DNA of 64,000 nucleotides from Podochytrium sp. JEL0797 (GCA_027596195.1 JADGJG010000003.1:89366-153365); one strand, 5' to 3'; numbered from the stretch's first letter, positions 41,503-54,652 are shown. Numbers and translations: made by a program. The notes: generated by a model from the letters alone, not told the origin.

Positions 41503-44500
41503 TCACATCTTATTCATCTTCTCATACATCCCCTCCAACAATGCCACATTCCCCTTCCGATCCACCGAAGCTCCACAACACATTACCCTCCGCGGAGCCA
41601 CCACCTCCTCGTCCCCGCATATCTCTCGCACGACACTTTGCGTGACGGCCTGGGACGTGGATTCCGGGATCCACACGTTGAGTTTCTTGAATCCGTCTTG
41701 TGGGTGGGCAAAGAGGTTTTCGGGGAGGGTGGGGGGGTCGGAGGTGGTTGGGGTGTGGGAAGTGGGCGTGGGGACGGCGGAGGCGGCGATGACGAGGCCC
41801 GGGAAGAAGAAGGTGATTAAGCTGGAGTATTTGGAGGTATCTTGGCCTGGAATCAGGAACGCGATGGTTTTAGAGAGGTAGGTGAAGGTGCTGCTGGTTG
41901 TGGTGGAGGGTGGTGGCAGTGAGACGGGCGGAGGGGTATACGCGTCTGTAAGTGGGGTGACGGGTTCGGCTGGAGTTGAGGTCGCGAGGGTTGCGTCTGG
42001 GTCTGTGGGTTCTTCTTCTTCGCAGTCCGGAACGCGCGTGTGGAGTCTTGTGAATGCTCTGGCGAAATGGCGTTGAAGAGTTTCGTCGGTTCGGAATGGG
42101 ACAACGGGATTCGAGGGGATTGTGATGCCTTCCATGTCAAGAATTGTTTTCACGGGGATGCTGTCGATGACGGAGATGAAGGAGCGGGCTTGCGAGTAGG
42201 ACCACAGAGTTGTGGCGACCACGACGAGCATGAGTCCCGTGATGGGGAAGTTGAGGTTGATAATGAATAGGGAAGTTATCATGAATTCTTGAAAGGGTTA
42301 GAAGTTCGATCGAAAGGGAAAGGGAATGGGGATACTCACCCATTATGAAAAGGCCGGCAAACATGTGCTTGGCTGCAACAAATAAGAACTTGCCGCCAGT
42401 CTCGTGTTTGATTCTGTACACGTATTGAAATTGATAGAGGTATACCGCGTAGTAGAAACCAAAATAAACGGTCGCAAAACATGACACAATTGGCGCGATA
42501 ACACAGAAAATCAGACCAATGCTCACAGTGATTCCATGCGCTCCCATATCGGCGGCATAACGCCACTTCGGAGGTTTCATTGAGGTGAATAGAGTCCGGG
42601 GTGTTTTCCCAAACAACCAGGCGTTGATTGGGTTCAGAATCAAACTCGCGATTCGCAGGACTTCACCGGAAGGACGCGTCTGGAATCAAAAACAGAGGCG
42701 TTCATATATCGCTGCAGTAAAAAGCGCAGCTTACCATTCCCGTGACCAGAAGATATTGAACAAAAAAGTTGGAACTCTGCGGAATCGAAATCCCCAAAAT
42801 TCGGATAATGGATGACGGATTGTCTTTGATTTCGGTGAGACTCTTCAGGAGAGACGTTCCTACAATATTCACAAACACGATATTGCAGAGTTGGAACACG
42901 AAAAACTGCGAAAACACGTCTTGTTCCATTTTTGATTTGAGGGGAGAGCCAGAGCGAACGGCGAGAAACCTCAAGATTGGAGGGATGAGTTGGATCAGAC
43001 CGGCAATAATCACGGGTGGAAGGATACCGCCAATAACTTGCGCGAGACGCGGATTGTAGATGATGAAATCTTGGATGAATCCGATAACTGATCCGATGTT
43101 GTCGAGATTCGCAAAGGCGAGGATGGATGTGACTGGTTGTATTTGAAGCTGGTCAGAAAGAAAAATGCCGTGTCGAAACAAAGGCGCTCACCAATGGCAG
43201 CCCAGAAGAGGGTGAGAACCACCAAGATTGTTTTCGCTGCGAGAGAACGCCACTGCCGTGCGAAATAGTTCATCTAAGGACCACCGGCCAAGCAAATCAT
43301 TAAACCTTCTTTCATAGGGTAGTTCGGTACTCACGCCAGAGGTTTCCCAAACCACATCACTATTGGCAACGCCTTGAATGCATTCCGACATGACGGCGGG
43401 GGCATCATGAATCGTTGTTCGAGCCGCCAAACTCGCTTGGAACGGCTCTCGAAACAAAATAAATGCCGTTGAACTCGCCACCCTCGCCGCGTTGGCTGAG
43501 TCATCCATGCCGAGCTTCCGTCGCGTTTTCGAAAGATCTTCCCGCGCTTTTCGAAACTGCATACTGTAATGGGCAATCGCGTCCGTCTTTTTTCCGTATA
43601 TTGGAGGGTCGCGACATCGAGGGCGTTCGTGTTCAAAGAAATCGAGTTGTGATTCGGGCAGCGGTTGTTTGCGGGCGGCTTTTGAAAAGAAACGCGCGAC
43701 GGCTACTTCCAAGTTGTTTCTGGATTTGATTTCGGTCGAGACATGTTTCGAGAGTTTGTATGGAATACTCGCAGACAGAATCACGGATTCGACGCTATCG
43801 GGACAGATTCGGTTGAAGATGCCTGCACGCACCGCGAATTCAGAAACACTGGCAAACAAAAGTGATCCAAAGACGGCACAAACACTTCAACGCATCTTCA
43901 TTCCTCCATTCCCGCGGAACATCACGCGCCATCAAAGTTCTCGCCGCAAGGGCCTGCGATTGCGAAGGAGAGGTTTGGAAGCTTTGTCTCAATCGGGCGG
44001 TTTGACTGATCAATCGAAAGATGGCATAGAGCGTGATGGTGCAAACATAGACGGTGAACAGGAAATGGGCCCAGAGTTTGTCTTGGTTTGCGACATTCCC
44101 GATGGTTAGAATATTCATGCCCTCCAGGTCTCCACCGCCAGTAATGTTGATGGGCAAAAGAATAATTGCAGCGGGAATCGCAATGGCGAGGAACAGGATG
44201 GTCACCGTACGCGTATAGAAAATGGCGGCGAAAGCTGACCCATTGGAGATGAGGAAAAGTGGAGATTGGGAGATTGCAAAAACCACTCACCGTCATGGCC
44301 GCACCGCTCTAGCAGTTCCTTGTCGGTTGTTTTGATGACCAGAAAGACAGAAAGGAAAGACTTGTTGAGTCGCGCAGGCCGTTTGGAGGTGGGAAGTGCA
44401 GAAACCCGCGGTTGATACGTCAGCGGAAACAGCGGCCGTAGCACAACAAACGCAGCCAGGAATCCCACCGCAAGCAGCACATTCGCTCCAAGGGCGGCCT

Positions 44501-44570
44501 GGAAGTTGGGGAACGAAGCATCGATTGGCTTGATTCCAGTCGTGGGGTTGGTCGGGTTGGTTGATTCCAT
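41503..44570 (-). CDS. CSC1/OSCA-type mechanosensitive cation channel, copy 1
   Basis: Seven exons on the reverse strand: 44570-44291, 44234-43884, 43822-43335, 43273-43192, 43132-42735, 42679-42340 and 42287-41503 (907 aa). Family order is complete: an N-terminal RSN1_TM part (AALGANVLLAVGFLAAFVVLRPLFPLTY), then RTLMARDVPREWR before the cytosolic PHM7_cyt domain (SSTAFILFREPFQASLAART; VVWETSG), then the RSN1_7TM channel core (GGILPPVIIAGLIQL; QLCNIVFVNIVGTSL; FVQYLLVTGM; GFYYAVYLYQFQYVY; TGGKFLF). The C-terminal cytosolic part contains a Pro/Thr/Ser-rich linker and ends in GNVALLEGMYEKMNKM. Such proteins are plasma-membrane cation channels opened by hyperosmotic or mechanical stress. All four window copies share the six intron positions exactly. 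Confidence 0.93.
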
Positions 44571-45170
44571 CACTGGGTCGGTTTTTGGAAGCTCAAAAAG
44601 GTTCAAAAACACGAATATAATTGCAACCGCTGCATTTTCACATTTAACCCTCAATTTACACTCTCTTTCTTATCCATCCATCCATTTCCCACCCAATTGA
44701 CCAAGGCATGTTGGCGTCTTGAATGCGTTCAATTGAGATCGTGACCACCAAATCGTGACCACCAACAACGTTGTCATCGGACGACTAGACCAATGTTTTG
44801 CGTTGACTTCCGTGACCTTATGATTGCAAGCAAAAAGCTTTATTAATTGACTGCCCAATAAACAAAGATGTATGCCCGCTCGCACCTTGTGATTGCAAGC
44901 AAAAAGCTTGACCAAAATCACATTTCCCAAATCTCCTCCCATCAACCCGAAAATACCCGAGGGGCATGTTCACCCAAGGACTAAAGTCCACGTTTTGGGA
45001 TGTCACATGCGTTCAAAAACGCATCTATTCGCGTTTGCGAAGTCCCGTTGAAGTTATCCCATACATCCTCCAAGCTATCTGGAATATTGAACGAAAAAAA
45101 TAGAGAGCTAAATTGCGGGCTCAATCGCTCGCAAAGGGGAATCACAATTAGATATATTTATTTCTGCCTT
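44571..45170. other. Intergenic spacer with short direct repeats
   Basis: A 20-nt direct repeat lies at 44821-44840 and 44890-44909 (gcaagcaaaaagct core). Another short tandem, tcgtgaccacca, lies at about 44738-44765. The block at 44686-44710 resembles 49064-49090. No gene recognised; it should contain the promoter of CSC1-like 1 and the 3' flank of copy 2. Confidence 0.5.
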
Positions 45171-48100
45171 TCACATCTTATTCATCATCTCATACATCCC
45201 CGCCAACAACGCCACATTCCCCTTCCGATCCACCGAAGCTCCACAACACATTACCCTCCGCGGAGCCACCACCTCCTCGTCCCCGCATATCTCTCGCACG
45301 ACACTCTGCGTGACGGCCTGCGACGTAGATTCCGGGATCCACACCTTGAGCTTCTTGAATCCATCTTGCGGGTGGGCGAAAAGGTTTTCGGGGAGGGTGG
45401 GGGGGTCGGAGGTGGTTGGGGTGTGGGGGGTGGGTGCGGGGACGGAGGAGGCGGCGATGACAAGGCCCGGGAAGAAGAAGGTGATTAAGCTGGAGTATTT
45501 GGAGGTGTCTTGGCCTGGAATCAGGAACGCGATGGTTTTGGAGAGGTATGTGGTGAAGGTGCTGCCGGTAGTGGTAGAGGGTGGTGGTGGCACGTGGGAT
45601 GGGGTATACGCGTCGGTAAGTGGGGTGACGGGTTCGGCGGGGGTTGGCGTCGCGAGGGTTGCGTCTGGGTCTGTGGGTTCTTCTTCCTCGCGGTCGGGAA
45701 CGCGCGTGTGGAGTCTTGTGAGAACTTTGGCGAAATGGCGTTGGAGGGTTTCGTCGGTTCGGAACGGGGTGGTGGGGTTTGCTGGGATCGTGATGCCTTC
45801 CATGTCGAGGATTGTTTTTACGGGGATGCTGTCAATGACAGAGATGAAGGAGCGGGCTTGCGAGTAGGACCAGAGAGTTGTGGCGACCACGACAAGCATG
45901 AGTCCCGTGATGGGGAAGTTGAGGTTGATGAAGAAGAGGGATGTGATCATGAATTCTTGGGAGGTTGCACGGGGATTAGAAGTTGATCGAAATGGGGAAA
46001 GGTGGGAGGGATGGCTCACCCATAATAAAAAGGCCGGCAAACATGTGCTTAGCTGCAACAAACAAGAACTTGCCGCCCGTCTCGTGTTTGATTCGGTAGA
46101 CATATTGAAACTGATACAGGTATACCGCGTAGTAGAAACCAAAATAAATAGTAGCAAAACACGACACAATTGGTGCGATAACACAAAAAATGAGCCCGAT
46201 GCTGATAGTAATTCCATGCGCACCCATATCGGCGGCATAAAGCCATTGAGGTGGTTTCGTCGAGGCGAAAATCGTCCGTGGCGTTTTTCCAAACAACCAG
46301 GAGTAGATTGGGTTCAAAATCAAGCTCGCGATTCGAAGGATTTCACCAGAAGGACGCGTCTGGGATCCAAAAGACGAACGATCAGATGATTCAAAGATCA
46401 GAAAAATCCACGCGCTCACCATTCCCGTGACCAGCAGATATTGAACGAAAAAGTTGGCACTCTGCGGAATCGAAGTCCCCAAAATGTGGATGATGGATGC
46501 CGGATTGTCTTTGAGTTCGGCGATGCTCGCGAGGAGAGACGTTCCCACGATGTTCACAAACACGATATTGCAGAGTTGGAAAACGAAAAACTGCGCAAAC
46601 ACGTCTTGTTCCGTTTTCGTTTTGAGGGGAGAGCCGGAGAGGACAGCGAGGAACCTCAAGATTGGAGGGACGAGTTGGATCAATCCGGCGATAATCACGG
46701 GTGGCAAGATACCGCCAATCACTTGTGCGAGACGCGGATTGTAGATGACGAAATCGTGGACGAATCCAATGACTGATCCGATGTTGTCGAGATTCGCAAA
46801 GGCGAGGATGGATGTGACTGGTTGTATTTGAAGTTGGTCAGAAAGAAAAATGAGCGTGTCGAAATATACTCCTACCAATGACAGCCCAGAAGAGGGTGAG
46901 AACCACCAAAATCGTTTTCGCAGCCAGAGAACGCCACTGCCGTGCGAAATAGTTCATCTAAGGACCACAGGCAAAAACAAATCATCAGAACTTCTTTCAT
47001 AGGGTAGTTCGGTACTCACGCCAGAGGTTTCCCAAACCACATCACTGTTGGCAACGCCTTGGATACATTCCGACATAACGGCAGGGGCATCATGAATCGT
47101 TGTTCGAGCCGCCAAACTCGCTTGGAACGGCTCCCGAAACAAAATAAATGCGGTAGAACTCGCCACCATCGCTGCTTTTGTCGCGTCATCCATTCCGAGC
47201 TTCCGTCGCGTTTTCGAAATATCTTCCCGCGCCTTTCGAAACTGCATACTGTAATGGGCAATCGCATCCGTCTTCTTTCCGTACAATGGAGGGTCGCGAC
47301 ATCGAGGGCGTTGGTTTTCAAAGAATTCGGGGTGAGCATCGGGCAGTGGTTGTTTGCGGGCGGCTTTCGAGAAGAAACGCGTGACGGCGACTTCCAAGTT
47401 GTTTCTGGCCTTGATTTCGCTCGAGACATGTTTCGACAGTTTGTATGGAACACTCGCAGACAGAATCACAGTTTCGACGCTATCGGGACAGATTCGGTTG
47501 AAGATGCCTGCGAGCACCGCGAATTCAGAAACACTGGCAATATCCAATGAAGGCACAAACATTTCAACGCGTCTTCATTCCTCCACTCCCGCGGAACATC
47601 ACGCGCCATCAAAGTTCTCGCCGCAAGGGCCTGCGATTGCGAAGGCGAGGTTTGGAAGCTTTGTCTCAATCGGGCGGTTTGACTGATCAATCGAAAGATG
47701 GCATAGAGCGTGATGGTGCACACATAGACGGTGAAGAAGAAATGTGCCCAGAGTTTGTCTTGGTTTGCGACATTCCCGATGGTGAGAATATTCATGCCCG
47801 TCAATCCTCCACCGCCAGTGATGTTGATGGGCAAGAGAAGAATTGCCGCGGGAATCGCGATGGCGAGGAACAGGATGGTCACCGTACGCGTATAGAAAAT
47901 GGCGGCGAATGCTGGCCCCCAATGGAGATGAGCAAAAGTGGAGATACGAAGATCACAAAAATCGCTTACCGTCATGGCCGCACCGCTCCAGAAGCTCCTT
48001 ATCGTTTGTTTTGAGAAGCAGAAAGACTGACACAAACGACTTGTTGAGTTCCGCAGGCCGTTTGGAGGCAGGAAGCGCAGAAACCCGCGGCTGATACGTC

Positions 48101-48240
48101 AGCGGAAACAGCGGCCGTAGCACAACAAACGCAGCCAGGAATCCCACCGCAAGCAGCACATTCGCTCCAAGGGCGGCCTGGAAGTTGGGGAACGAAGCAT
48201 CGATTGGCTTGATTCCGGTGGTGGGGTTTGTTTCCGACAT
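45171..48240 (-). CDS. CSC1/OSCA-type mechanosensitive cation channel, copy 2
   Basis: Seven exons: 48240-47970, 47911-47561, 47507-47020, 46957-46876, 46817-46420, 46359-46020 and 45955-45171 (904 aa). Nearly identical to copy 1 across all exons except the extreme N-terminus (MSETNPTTG, three residues shorter overall) and the Pro/Thr linker in the last exon. The duplicated block also includes the 3' flank. It keeps every family motif listed for copy 1. Introns have diverged more than exons, so selection has kept both proteins functional. Confidence 0.93.
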
Positions 48241-49027
48241 GTGGGGATCGGTTTTTCGTGGCTGAAAAAGGTTCGAAAGATTACAACCATACCGCGCAAA
48301 GCCGTTCTGCATTTTTCAACGAGTCGGACACGAAAGACTTGCACGATATTTGGGCGTAAAGCGGGACGAGCAGCTGAGTCCACAGCAGAGCTGCGAGGCC
48401 AATAACCCTCCAGGTTGTTTATTGTTCGCAAATAGAGGGGAAGAATAAAAAGAGTGAAGAACAGGTAGGCGTGGCGCAGGGCAGGGACGAAAAACGTAAA
48501 ATTGCGGTGATGAGACGAGGGGATAAATTGAGCACGCGCTCAGTGAGGCTACCTTTTGTGCGTTTGAGCAAGGGAAGAAAGTGGTGCGGTCGAGAGGTAC
48601 CCACCTGACGTAAAACGCAAAATTGTGGGAGGTTTTTTCGTCAGGCGAATGCCCCTTTAATAGGGGGGAGCGGTGCCAAGCAGTGGTGGTGATCCGAATT
48701 GATCCGAAGAGAATACGGGAGAAGGCCGCGGCGAAACCGCCAGGGGTGCCACAGTTTTCTCCATCTCATCGTTGACCCGCCTTTGACACAGGCTCCAAAG
48801 CCATGCTTTGTCATCGCGAAGTGAAGTTCAATCTGGATGGTTGTCACACGCGACTGTAGGGCGGCGGTTGGCATGAATGGTAAATATTTTCACGGATATT
48901 TTCACGTATCTTTTCCTGATTTGTTTCGCTAATAACTAATAGATATTTATGAGATTTTCAATGGAAGGAAACCAACGCTCGTCAAGTTTGTATATTTTAG
49001 CCGAATCTTCTCTCTGAAAACCTTGAT
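48241..49027. other. Intergenic spacer
   Basis: No gene recognised. A reverse frame at 48641-48874 has no recognisable motif. It includes the promoter of CSC1-like 2. Confidence 0.45.
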
Positions 49028-49255
49028 TTACACCACTCTCCCTTTCTCATTCTTCCATAAATTTTCCACCCAATCGACCAAGGCCTCTAGCTGCCGGTCA
49101 ATGTTTACTTGGTCTAATCCTTGGATCATTTGCCAGAGAAACCGCCTTCGACCTACTTCTTTCTGTTGTTTCATTGTCAGAGCTACCAGAATGGCATTCT
49201 TCTGAAATGCTATCGCCCGTGACGACCGGCCTGCCTTTTCTGATTCTTGGGTCAT
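49028..49255 (-). CDS. Possible small protein, unrecognised
   Basis: A reverse-strand frame from ATG 49255 encodes 75 residues (MTQESEKAGRSS..., WQMIQGLDQVNIDRQLEALV, ending NEKGRVV), helical and charged in character. The open frame continues upstream to about 49402, overlapping the end of 7TM-4 in another frame. I know no family for it. A short similar stretch at 44686-44710 suggests it may be a relic of something once repeated. It may not be a gene. Confidence 0.25.
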   Translation of the reverse strand: MTQESEKAGRSSRAIAFQKNAILVALTMKQQKEVGRRRFLWQMIQGLDQVNIDRQLEALVDWVENLWKNEKGRVV

Positions 49256-49343
49256 TGCTAAGCGAGAACGTCGCGGATCTAATTCTTCCGCTGCTTGTCT
49301 TCCTTCTTTCCTTCTTTTTCGAAGTACCAGGTCTACTTGGAGA

Positions 49344-50326
49344 TTACTCGCGGTGCGTTTTGGGAGCTCCCGGAGAACCCAGTTGAGTCGTGGGCTCGAC
49401 ATTCGAGTCTGTCCAAGCGGCGGCAGAAATTTTCACAGCCTCTTTGATTTGCTGTTCCGTGTCTTGCGGGTGGTTCAACTTTGCACGGAGCAAGGCGAAT
49501 TTCATGAGTAAAAGGGTGAGGGCGATTGAGTTGTAACCGGTGTTGGAGATTCCAACAACCAGAGCCGCGGAATCTTTGTGCAAGAATATGGAAGTCGCGT
49601 ACAGAAGCAGAGTGAATACGATTACTAGTGACGAGACGATTCCATATCGTGCAATAATGCGAAACTGCTTGTTTTCTGTGATGTCTGCCTGACGCAAATG
49701 TCGGATGAAAGACGCGAGGAACACGCAATCGAAAAATACAACAACAATGCCGCCGCAAATTTCTAGGTATTTTTCGAGTTTTGACATCATGTCCATGCAG
49801 TTTGGTGCAATGAGACTGACTATATTGGGGGTGGCCTGCAAGACGAAAAAGATGGGACCGGCCCAAAGTGCAATCTGAATGAACTTGAACATGGTTGGTG
49901 ACATTTGCTTCTCAATAATGAGCCGAGAGCGGGTATAGCAAAAGAAGACGTAGGTGCCCTCCATAACTCCGATAAGGCATATCACCACGAGAGCTGATAT
50001 CTGGTTGTTCACTCCAGTGGTATATATTTCGTTATGGCGGCTCGCGTGGATCGCGTTGTACGCCGCAAGAGAAGCAAAAACTAGAACGCGTGTGTTAGTG
50101 TGTTACTATTTGGAAGAATCAACCGCATTTGGTGCATCTTACAGACGAGAAGTAACACGTTGGTTGATTTTGCGAGTTCCTTCCACCCATTGTGCCGGGA
50201 CTCAACACAGAGAATCGCGACAAGAGCTCCGAGATTGACTACAGCAAAAGCTGCCATCGCGATGTCAATGTCAATAGTCGCTTGCTGGATGGTTGTTACT
50301 GTCGAATGTTGGACAGCGGTTGTCAT
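49344..50326 (-). CDS. Seven-membrane-span protein, unrecognised family (7TM-4, divergent)
   Basis: Exons 50326-50143 and 50080-49344 (306 aa). The most divergent intact copy. The N-terminus is longer (MTTAVQHSTVTTIQQATIDI), and TM2 and TM3 differ (SRHNEIYTTGVNNQI between them, then GTYVFFCYTRSRLIIEKQM). The intron position, ALWAGPIFFVLQATPN before TM4, FFDCVFLASFIRHLRQADITENK and the tail DTEQQIKEAVKIS identify the family. Its ATG lies 59 nt downstream of the stop of CSC1-like 3 on the same strand, an unusually tight spacing for this window. Confidence 0.85.
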
Positions 50327-50384
50327 ATGAAAATCTTCGAACGAGATTTTCATGAAAGCCGACGCGCCTATTCTGTATATTCTA

Positions 50385-53300
50385 TTATAAACGAATTTTT
50401 TCTCTCCACAAACTCTCCATCTCATCATACATCCCTTCCATCAACACCACATTCCCCTTCTCATCCATTGAGGATCCGCAAAAAACGATCCGGTCGCGAG
50501 ATATGACTTTGCCGTCTTGGCAGATGAAGTTCGTAAGGCTTTGAGTGATTGTACGAGATGTGGGTTCTGGGATCCAGATTTTGAGGTCTTGGAAGCCTGC
50601 TTTGGGGTGGATGAAGAGGGTGGTTGGGGTCGTGTCGAGTTGCGAGGCGGTGAGTGTGGGGTCTTGGTCGTTTGGGACAGGTGCGTCCATGGCCACGACG
50701 AGGCCGGGGAGGAAGAAGGAAATGAGTTTGGAGTATTTGGAGCTGTCTTGGCCGGGTATCAAGAAGGAAACGAGTTCGGATGCCTGTTTGGCAAATTTTT
50801 CGCGGCGTGTCGGTTCTGGGGCGGCGGTGGTCAGGGGTGCGTCTGCTTCGGTGCTTGGAGTTGCGTCTGGATTGAGGGGGTCGCGGTTTCGATTTAACGC
50901 CGATATGGCTTGGAGTTTCTTCAATGCTCGATTTAGTTTGCGGTTGAGGGTTTCGTCGATGGCGTAGGGAGTTGTCGGGTTCGTGGGGATCGTGGTGCCT
51001 TCCATATCGAGCATTGATTTGACGGGGATGGTGTCAATGACGGAGAGGAATGAACGGGCTTGGGAGTTGGACCAGATTGTGATGGCGACAATGAAGAGCA
51101 TCAGCGTTGCGAGTGTGAAGTTGAAAGAGGACGAGAAGAGAACCATGACCATGAATTCTGTGGGTTCCAACAAAACACGCGATTTAGCTTCTAATGAATA
51201 CGGATGGTATTCAAGTCAAACATACCCATGATGAAGAGGCCAACGAACATGTGATTCGCGGCGTCAAATAAATACTTTCCACCCGTGTCGTTTTTGACAA
51301 CGTACACGTATTGAAACTGGTACAAGTAGACCGCGTAATAAAACCAAAAATAGATCGCCGCGAACACGCTCACTAAAGGCGCGACAACGCAGAAAATCAA
51401 ACCAATCGAGATGGTGATCCCATGGGAACCCATGTGTGTGGCGTAAAGCCATTCAGGCGGTTGCGTTGCCTCAAAGAGGGTTCGTGGCGTTTTCCCGAAG
51501 ATCCAGGCTTTGATGGGGTTCAGGAAGAGGTTGGAGACTTGGAGGAGGTCGCCGGAGGGTTGAGTCTGTCAGAAAGTATCAGAAAAGGACGAAGGCGCGC
51601 GAATGCTGTTGAGCTCACCATTCCCGTAACCAACAGATACTGAACGAAAAAGTTGGAACTCTGTGGAATACTGACGGCAAGAATACGAAACACGCTCGAC
51701 GGATTGTCCTTGATTTCCGAGAGACTCGCGAGCAGCGACGAGCCCACAATGTTGACGAAAATAACGTTGCACATCTGAAACAAAAAGTACTGCGAGAACA
51801 CGGCTTGTTCCGTTGCTGTCTTCAGAGGTGATCCTGAGATCTCGCAGAGAGATCGGAAAATCGTGGGGACCATTTGAATGAGGGCGGCAACGATTTGAGG
51901 GGGAAGGATTCCTCCAATGGTTTGAGCGAGGCCGGGGTAGTTGACGACAAAGGTGTGAACGAAGGGGAATATTCGGGCCAGGTTGCCGAGGTTCGTAAAT
52001 GCGACGACGGCAGTGACTGCGGTTTCGTTGTTTTAGAGTTCGTTACAAGTGAGAGCCACATCGAGACCCACCGATTGCAGCCCAACAAACGGCCATCCAA
52101 ATCATGACTGCTTTGGCCGCCAAGGATCGCCATTGTCGCGCGAAATAATTCATCTGAAAGGTCCGGGTCAAAAACGCACATCCGATTCGTCAATATGGGG
52201 ATAAGGATTCACTCACGTTCGAAGTTTCCCAAACCACATCAGTATTGGACACACACGGAATGCACTCGGACATGACGGCAGGAGCATCGTGAATTGTCGT
52301 TCGCGCAGCCAAATTCGCCTGAAACGGTTCGCGAAACGTGATGAACACGGTCGAGGCTGGATTCGTAATTTCGTGCGACTCCGTGGCGGTCGTGTCCATG
52401 CCGAGTTTCTCGCGCAACGCAAGAATATCTTGCCGCGTTTTTCGAAATTCCATGCTGTAAAACGCGATTGAATCGAGTACTTTTCCGGCGATCAGGTATT
52501 CTCGGAAATGGGGGCGTAGTTGTTGGAGTTGTTTTGGAGGTGAATCGGGTTTGGAGGTGTGGTTTTGAGCAATATTCGCGAGGAATTTCGTTATGGCGGC
52601 TTCCAAGTTATTTCTGGCTGTAATCTCTTGGTTGATGTGGGCGGAGAGTGCAGAGGGGACAGTGGCGGTCATGATCACTGATTCGACGCTGTCGGCACAT
52701 ATTTGATTGAACAAGCCTGAATTCAACTTGTTAGAATCCAAACCGCCAAAGAAGGAACAGACCCACATTTCAACGCGTCTTCGTTTCTCCACTCTATCGG
52801 CACATCTCTTGCCATCAAAGTTCTCGCCGCCAATGCTTGCTGCTTTGATGGTAACGTTTGGAAACTCTGCCTCAGCCGCGCGCTTTGGCTGATGAGGCGA
52901 AAGATGGCGTACAGCGTGACAGCTGACACGTAGACGGTGAAGAAGAAATGGGCCCATAACCGGTTGTTGTCTTCAATGTTGCCGAGGGTCAACAAGTTCA
53001 AGCCGATGAGGCCGCGCCCGCCGGTTGCGTTGAGGGGTAAAATGAGGAGGGCGGCAGGGATCGCGATGGCGAGAAAGAGGAGTGCGACGGTTCGCGTGTA
53101 AAAGATGGCGGCGAAAGCTGATTAACAAGGTGAGTTTGATTGCGGATCCATTGGGTCTTGAAAAGGAAATACCATCATGACCGCACTTTTCGAGAAGCTC
53201 CTTATCGTTCGCTTTGAGGATGGTAAGGATCGAGAGGACCGATTTGCCGAGTTCAGTAGGCCGTTTGGTGGGTGGCAATGCACATGCGCGGGGTTGGTAG

Positions 53301-53434
53301 GTCAGGGGAAACCGGCCTCGAAGCACAGCGAATGCAGTCAGAAACGCAGAAGCCAGGATTGCGTTTGCCAAAAGAGCCGCTTGGAAGTTGTCAAACGAAA
53401 CATCGATGGTTGAAGAGGTGTCGTTCGAGGACAT
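50385..53434 (-). CDS. CSC1/OSCA-type mechanosensitive cation channel, copy 3
   Basis: Seven exons: 53434-53173, 53117-52767, 52716-52217, 52153-52072, 52016-51619, 51565-51226 and 51157-50385 (901 aa). Exon sizes 351, 82, 398 and 340 are identical to copies 1 and 2. The sequence is clearly more divergent (MSSNDTSSTIDVSFDNF; CLFNQICADSV; LARIFPFVHTFVVNYPG; QPSGDLLQV). All core motifs remain: RTLMARDVPIEWR, FITFREPFQANLAART, GGILPPQ, NVIFVNIVGSSLL and FYYAVYLYQFQYVY. An older duplicate, possibly with altered gating or expression. Confidence 0.93.
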
Positions 53435-53756
53435 GACTCAGATCTGCGGGGTGAACGTGGCTTCAGGTTTGCCTGGGTTGCGTTAACAAAAAAAGTGTTC
53501 GGGAAGGTTCAAATTTTGATTGGTAATATTCTTCGGGGTCGCCTTGTATTCTTTTTACAACGATTTTTCAAAGAACAGAATAGTCGGAGAAGAATGATGC
53601 TGTTTGGAACAAAAGAACTAACGAAACAGAGCCAGAATGAGACTATACGAATAAGGCAAAGAAAAAGCAAGGCAACGTTGATAGGGATGCGACAACAGGA
53701 GACCTTTTTCGAAGCCTAAGAAGTGAAAGGAGCGTAGATATGTGGGGCCTCGAATT
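53435..53756. other. Spacer between CSC1-like 3 and 7TM-5
   Basis: No gene recognised. A ctgtttggaacaaaagaac block near 53610 recurs in similar form near 59915 and 63393, near the 3' sides of other genes of the cluster. Confidence 0.45.
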
Positions 53757-54652
53757 TTAGGCATTCGAGCCTCCCAGTTGAGCTGCTTCCGAATATTTTA
53801 CGGCATTCTTGATCTGCTGCTCAGAATCTGAGTTCTTGATGCGAAACAGCGCGTACTTCATAAGCAAAAGCGCGAGAACGAAAAAGTTGAATCCACCAGT
53901 AGACATTCCCAAAACAAGCAGATATAAATCTCCGGTAAACACAACTGAAGCCGCGTACAGAGACAGCGTGCAAATGACAATTATGGACGCTGAGATTCCA
54001 TATTGGGCGATAATTCGAAATTTCTTGTTCTCCCTCAATTCTGCTCGAAATAAATGGCGAATATAAGAGGCTAAAAAGACGACATCACAGAACATCACGG
54101 TGACGCCGCCAACAATTTGGAGAAAATATTTCACTTTGAATGTTACTTCAGCATATTGAGGCTTGATGAGTATGACCAGGTAGGGAATGGTTTGTAGGAT
54201 GAACAAAAAGGGGCTGCATTTGACCGCGTTTGTGATAAACGTGAACATCCCTGCAGACAATTCCCTTTTCAAAATACCCTTGGAACGGATGTAGGAAACA
54301 TATGTGTAGGATGCTTCAACAATTCCCGTAAGGCAGGCCAGCGCGAGGTTCAAAAGTTGGCTATAATGCCCGTTTTTGAAGAGCGATATTTCCGTCAATG
54401 CAAGCATCGGATAAAATGCCACCAGATCGGTACAAACTAATTTTTTGGTTCAGAATAGGAAGCTTCGACGATTTTTGTAGATATCAACTTACGCGCGAGA
54501 AGGAGCAGGTTCAACGGTTTTACAAGCTCCTTCCACCCGTGTTGCCGCGCCTCAAGGAATTGAATCGCGAGTAAAGCGCACAGGTTGAGGACCGCGAAAG
54601 CAGTCATAGCAAATTCAATGGCCAGTGCGGCTTGCTGAACGGGGGTGATCAT
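53757..54652 (-). CDS. Seven-membrane-span protein, unrecognised family (7TM-5)
   Basis: Exons 54652-54493 and 54436-53757 (279 aa). Full set of spans with MITPVQQAALAIEFAM, LTEISLFKNGHYSQ, IRSKGILKREL, HLFRAELRENKKFRI and GMSTGGFNFF. The tail stops soon after DSEQQIKNAVKYSEAAQ, about 30 residues earlier than in 7TM-3, so the C-terminal RST-SIG-SPS block is missing. Closest relative is 7TM-3 on the other strand, with which it also shares more than 400 nt of upstream sequence. Confidence 0.85.

Noticed and set aside
52190..52957. Alternative reading of CSC1-like 3 exons 2-3 as one 255-codon frame
   Set aside because: It reads through the intron at 52717-52766; the spliced version restores the conserved ALKC-FN-ICADSV junction shared by all four channels.
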